This document shows, in pieces, positions 7,441 to 10,307 of a stretch of 10,307 bases of DNA (within the stretch, counting starts at the first letter, position 1; each line of letters starts with the position of its first letter). Source of the DNA: Candolleomyces eurysporus (Eukaryota; Basidiomycota; Agaricomycetes; Agaricales; Psathyrellaceae); contig JANBPK010001795.1 in NCBI GenBank assembly GCA_027579435.1, positions 1 through 10,307 of the forward strand, in the 5' to 3' direction. Position numbers and translations under genes: made by a program. The notes under the pieces were generated by a model that saw only the letters and a list, made by a program, of their open reading frames with translations, had not been told where the DNA came from and made no database searches.

Positions 7441-7559
7441 TTATCTCACACGGCTCGACTTAGAGTTGGTGTAGGTGTTAGGTTGTGTGTTTTAGTAGTC
7501 TCGCCGTTCTCGATCACTTCACCGCTCTTCCACCATCTTTTCCCTCCACCAACTTGGTG

Positions 7560-8525
7560 ATGGTGTATCAAAAAATATCTCCTGACCTCAAGCTTGCTGC
7601 TATCAAGCTTTACAAGGGAAATCATCTGCCTTTGGATGACATTTGTGACTGCCTTGGCATCAGCAGGAGGACACTCTTTCGCATACACAAGCTCTGGTGG
7701 GAAACTGGCTCTGTCATTCGTGCTTCAACTGGTCTACATGGCTGCCCACGCTTGCTTCACCATAATGACATTGAGTACCTTCTTGAAGTGGTCAAGCACC
7801 GTCCAGATTAGTTCCTTGACGAGATGCTGTATCTGCTGCAAACAAACTGTTTTGTCTCAGTTCACTTCTCAGCCATCCGCCATGCCTTGGAACAAGCTGG
7901 GATATCGTCAAAGAAGTTGAAGAAGATTGTAATGGAAAGAGATAAAGCAAAGAGGGCTGACTTTATTCGTCGCATGGCTGCATACAGCCCTGAGCAGCTT
8001 GGCTTCATGGACAAGGTATCAAAGGACAAAAGGACAAGCTTTTGTAGATCTGGGAGGGCAAGGAGGGGTGCTAGGGCAGTTAGGAAGGGTGCTTTTGTCC
8101 GTGGCCGTCACTTTTCTGCTGAAGGACTCCTTACATTGGATGGAATGGTCAGCAATACCATCGTTGAAGGCTTGTTCACAAAGAAGTCATTCCTGGAGTA
8201 CCTTCAGCACTCAGTTCTCCCACTCTGCACCCCATTCCCTGGTCCTTTGAGTGTTCTGGTCATGGATAATGCTTGTATTTATCATGGCAACAGAATCCTT
8301 GAGCTGGCTGAAGAACATGGTGTACAGATTGAATACCTACCTCTGTATTCCCCAGACCTGAATCCCATTGAAGAGGCATTCTCAAAGATCAAGTCTTTCA
8401 TTCGACGGCACTCAACTCTATTGGCAACGGAAGGGAATGGGATGACGTATGAACTCATGCAAATCATGGATATTGTAACAGGTGACAATGCACTTGGATA
8501 CTTCATGCATGCAGGGTATTGCTAG
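7560..8525 (+). pseudogene. Tc1/mariner-like DD34E transposase with one nonsense codon
   Basis: The 322-codon frame is open except for one TAG at 7809-7811 (codon 84). The N-terminus holds a helix-turn-helix (LKLAAIKLYKGNHLPLDDI, then CDCLGISRRTLFRIHKLWW) for binding transposon ends. The catalytic RNase H-fold DDE domain follows: D151 in LGFMDK, D236 in SVLVMDNACIYHG, and E271 in YSPDLNPIEEAF. The spacing from D236 to E271 leaves 34 residues between, the DD34E pattern of Tc1-type enzymes that excise and insert DNA at TA sites. The length is close to the usual 320-350 residues, with no intron needed. From memory, close fungal relatives have Trp at codon 84, so TGG to TAG is likely. The residue after D151 is Lys where Glu is usual, perhaps another transition. 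Otherwise it looks recent. Confidence 0.88.
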
Positions 8526-8551
8526 TCTGTATGTAGTAGCAGAAAATAGAA

Positions 8552-9232
8552 CTACTGGCTGCCAGCCCAGCTCTCCACTGCCTCCCATATTTCTGCAATC
8601 TCACCGCTTTTGAATCCCATCTGCTCAAGGTCTGAGACTGACATGTAACGAAATCCAGTTGTATAACGGTACATGTTTTCAGTGAAGTGAGCAAGAACAC
8701 CTTCAGGCAAGTCGTACTTCTTGCAGAAGTCTAGGAGTGAGAGCTTGGCTCCAGGGTTGAGTCCAAATGGAATTAGAGAGTTGTTGTTTCCATTACTGGT
8801 TGCTGGGAGGGGGTCCGGAAGCGCGGCAAGTGCTGGTGCCACTGGTGGCTGGATTCCAGCACCACAGAACATGCCAAACATATTGTTCAGGAGGACAAAG
8901 TTGATGACAGGTGCATTTCCTGGAGCGGTAATGGTGCTGCCGGCCTTCTCTTTGGCAGCTGCATTCAACCAAGCCTGAAGGAGAGGTGAAGGCTTGGCTC
9001 TGATTGCCACTGCATCAAATAACCGATGGTGAGGTGGCGTTTCAAGTGTTGCACTTAGGACCTCCACTCCCTTGCTTTGAACCTAGAAACCCACAGACTG
9101 GATCAGGCCAATGTCATCAGGATTGGAAGCCTTACATACCAGCGCAGCAGCCTATTTTGTTATATGCTCATGAGTGAGCTGAACATGAGGTCCACCGTCA
9201 GGATTGATGTAGCAATGTGTTACGTATATCCC
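8552..9232 (-). pseudogene. Two-exon ORF with SAM-like C-terminus, convergent with the transposase
   Basis: Exon 9232-9140 and exon 9082-8552 flank a 57-bp intron (9083-9139, donor GTATGT, acceptor TTCTAG) that keeps phase. A TAG at 9154-9152 interrupts exon 1 within HEHITK-stop-AAALVQ, where relatives I recall have Trp, so TGG to TAG is likely. A TAA at 9235-9233 ends the upstream frame, and no in-frame ATG was found, so the 5' end is missing or lies in another exon. The protein has an N-terminal HVQLTHEHITK segment, an ATLETPPHHRLFD motif and a Pro/Ala/Asn-rich linker. The C-terminal helical domain of about 65 residues (LLDFCKKYDLPEGVLAHF ... SVSDLEQMGFKSGEIAEI) looks like a SAM domain. Comparable ORFs are frequent in mushroom genomes, with unknown function. 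Its stop lies 26 bp from the transposase stop, tail to tail. Confidence 0.66.
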
Positions 9233-9445
9233 TTATTTTGTTTCCCTCTCGCTGACCCAATCTTAGCAAACTCGCCCTCTAAATAGAATTCTTTACAAGA
9301 AAGTGTCGGCCGGTGTTTTCATTTTTCATTACTTAAAAATATAGAAACCTACATACATATTTTCCTTTGCTAAAAGCTACTTAACCTACAAATATCTTGA
9401 TCTCTCTCAAATGTACTATTAGTTTTGGGAATAACTTGTAAATGC

Positions 9446-9797
9446 TGTTAGCTACAATTAGAGTCAGGCAAACAGGCTTCTGTCCAAGCACGAAGAACCC
9501 TGATCGGACTCAATGGTTACGGATCAATATTGATGGAAGCGCTCATCAGCTAAGATCCTCCTTGGAGCCGCGCCTGCCTTCTCTACATAACTACTCCTTT
9601 CTTGAACCTTCTATGATATTCTTTTTGATTCTTTATCTTTCTTTTGTCACTATAACATTCTAGAAGATTGGTTGTAGAATTAGTATAAATACACCCGTTC
9701 TAGTTAGTTTGAATTCCAATCTATTTTACCTCAAATCGCAAACTACTGCTTGTCTTGCATTGCTACACGCTGTAAGACTCTAGAATTCTGAATAACA
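9446..9797 (+). mobile_element. Second LTR-like segment (candidate)
   Basis: The segment begins TGTTA and ends TAACA, with TG...CA termini and a perfect 5-bp inversion. It contains a TATA-like TATAAAT at 9684-9690 about 110 bp before its end, a layout fitting a short U3-R-U5 LTR on the plus strand. Its flanks (AATGC and CATTA) do not form a target-site duplication. There is no polypurine tract before it and no convincing primer-binding site right after it, only TGGTAG about 22 bp inside. Five-base inversions at this distance can occur by chance. Confidence 0.3.
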
Positions 9798-9984
9798 CAT
9801 TACGCTATTCTGAATTCTGGTAGTACGTACCCTTGAGATAAGATTACCTCCAAATAGAGCAAATAAACCCTTGAATTCCACCCTTGAGAACTCCTGTGTA
9901 TTCAGGAGAATACGCCAACTGTAATGACCGTTGATGTGCAGGTAGCGAACTAGGGCTCTCTAACCAACAAAACTATAGAACTCG

Positions 9985-10021
9985 AACACACACACACAAC
10001 CACAACAACACAACACACCAA
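9985..10021 (+). repeat. CA-rich low-complexity tract
   Basis: An (AC)n run of about six units grading into CAACAACAC-type sequence. It contains no G or T over most of its length. Confidence 0.8.
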
Positions 10022-10026
10022 ATACC

Positions 10027-10301
10027 TTCGTGAAGATAAAGGCGGGCAAGGGGTATAGGTAAAAGCTCTAAGTCTAGTCAACAGAGGCTTCTAGAACTCT
10101 TCTTGTACAATCGCAAGTTTGAGGGGGAGCTAAGGCTCAACCAGCAACGATAGAAATGCTTCACGAAGTGACTTCGCTAACACACGGTAGGGTTCGAGAT
10201 ACAACGGATAACTTCGCGAACAGAGAACACGGTCTCGAGCAACTTTAACGCAAGAACGATTTGATAAACGCAAGCGACACAACTCTGATTGACTTCGCGA
10301 A
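10027..10301. promoter_or_regulatory. Cluster of TTCnnGAA palindromes
   Basis: Four perfect dyads occur: TTCGTGAA at 10027, TTCACGAA at 10160, TTCGCGAA at 10213 and TTCGCGAA at 10294. A near-match TTCGCTAA lies at 10173. Three of the five sit in an ACTTCGCGAAC-like context, and two are followed by ACACGG and TCGAG words at similar distances, indicating an imperfect repeat of about 40 bp. TTCnnGAA is the dyad core of a heat-shock element, but the motif could equally be a subterminal transposase-binding repeat. The cluster may continue past the window end. Confidence 0.45.
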
Positions 10302-10307
10302 CTTAAA

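Larger units (their letters stand above)
9798..10307. other. Non-coding leader-like region with low-complexity and palindromic motifs
   Basis: No open frame of note on either strand. The word CCCTTGA recurs three times between about 9830 and 9895. An inverted repeat CTCCTG/CAGGAG with a 6-base loop lies near 9890-9910. A CA-rich tract and a TTCnnGAA cluster follow and are listed separately. A polypurine run TTTGAGGGGGAG near 10118-10130 resembles retrotransposon polypurine tracts, but no LTR start follows it. Confidence 0.4.

Noticed and set aside
6784..7450. Possible LTR with TGTGA...TCACA ends
   Set aside because: No target-site duplication, no primer-binding site or polypurine tract at the edges, and a 5-bp inversion at this distance is expected by chance.
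7260..9460. Terminal inverted repeats for the Tc1/mariner-like element
   Set aside because: I compared both flanks by eye in inverted orientation and found no convincing match, so no element boundaries are annotated.

Overview
The window looks like nuclear DNA from a filamentous basidiomycete, most likely an Agaricomycete. The evidence is short phase-correct introns of 51-66 bp with GTGAGT/GTATGT-type donors, a fungal ubiquitin-like (ULD-type) gene of a kind abundant in Agaricomycetes, a Ty1/copia gag, and a Tc1/mariner-like DD34E transposase next to a SAM-like ORF. Families were recognised by reading translations, with no database search. Three N bases (24, 726, 3412) mark an imperfect consensus.

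Positions 1-3121 are gene-rich, with two divergent host-like genes. On the minus strand (1618 down to the window edge) is a multi-exon gene whose product seems to carry a ubiquitin/RA-like fold interrupted by an acidic disordered insert, followed by a PH domain. It needs two introns and one apparent 1-nt frameshift near 678-681. On the plus strand (2097-3121) is a four-exon gene that splices cleanly into a 277-residue ULD-like protein ending in a C-x2-C/C-x2-C zinc-ribbon-like module. The roughly 480 bp between the two start codons should hold both promoters and contains overlapping GATAAG sites.

Positions 3122-5045 are AT-rich and mostly non-coding. The striking object is a 61-bp tandem repeat (3269-3506). 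Each unit reads as a complete 58-nt GTAAGT...TAG intron, and consecutive units are separated by exactly 3 nt. The rest holds weak short open frames, a trinucleotide microsatellite and one possible terminal exon.

Positions 5046-10307 are a graveyard of mobile elements. A copia-type LTR (TGTTG...CAACA, 5046-5417), an initiator-tRNA-like primer-binding site and a stop-riddled gag (5531 to about 6335) are interrupted by a dense cluster of GGCTCA/TGAGCC motifs and a 22-bp minisatellite. No protease, integrase or reverse transcriptase follows. At 7560-8525 lies a nearly intact Tc1/mariner-like transposase with D151, D236 and E271 present and a single TAG at codon 84. Its 3' end faces, 26 bp away, a minus-strand two-exon ORF with a SAM-like C-terminus (8552-9232), also broken by one TAG. 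The last kilobase has a second LTR-like segment (9446-9797) and a cluster of TTCnnGAA palindromes (10027-10301).

The two genes on the left are probably functional or recently so. Everything to the right of about 3200 is best read as nested and decaying transposable-element sequence.
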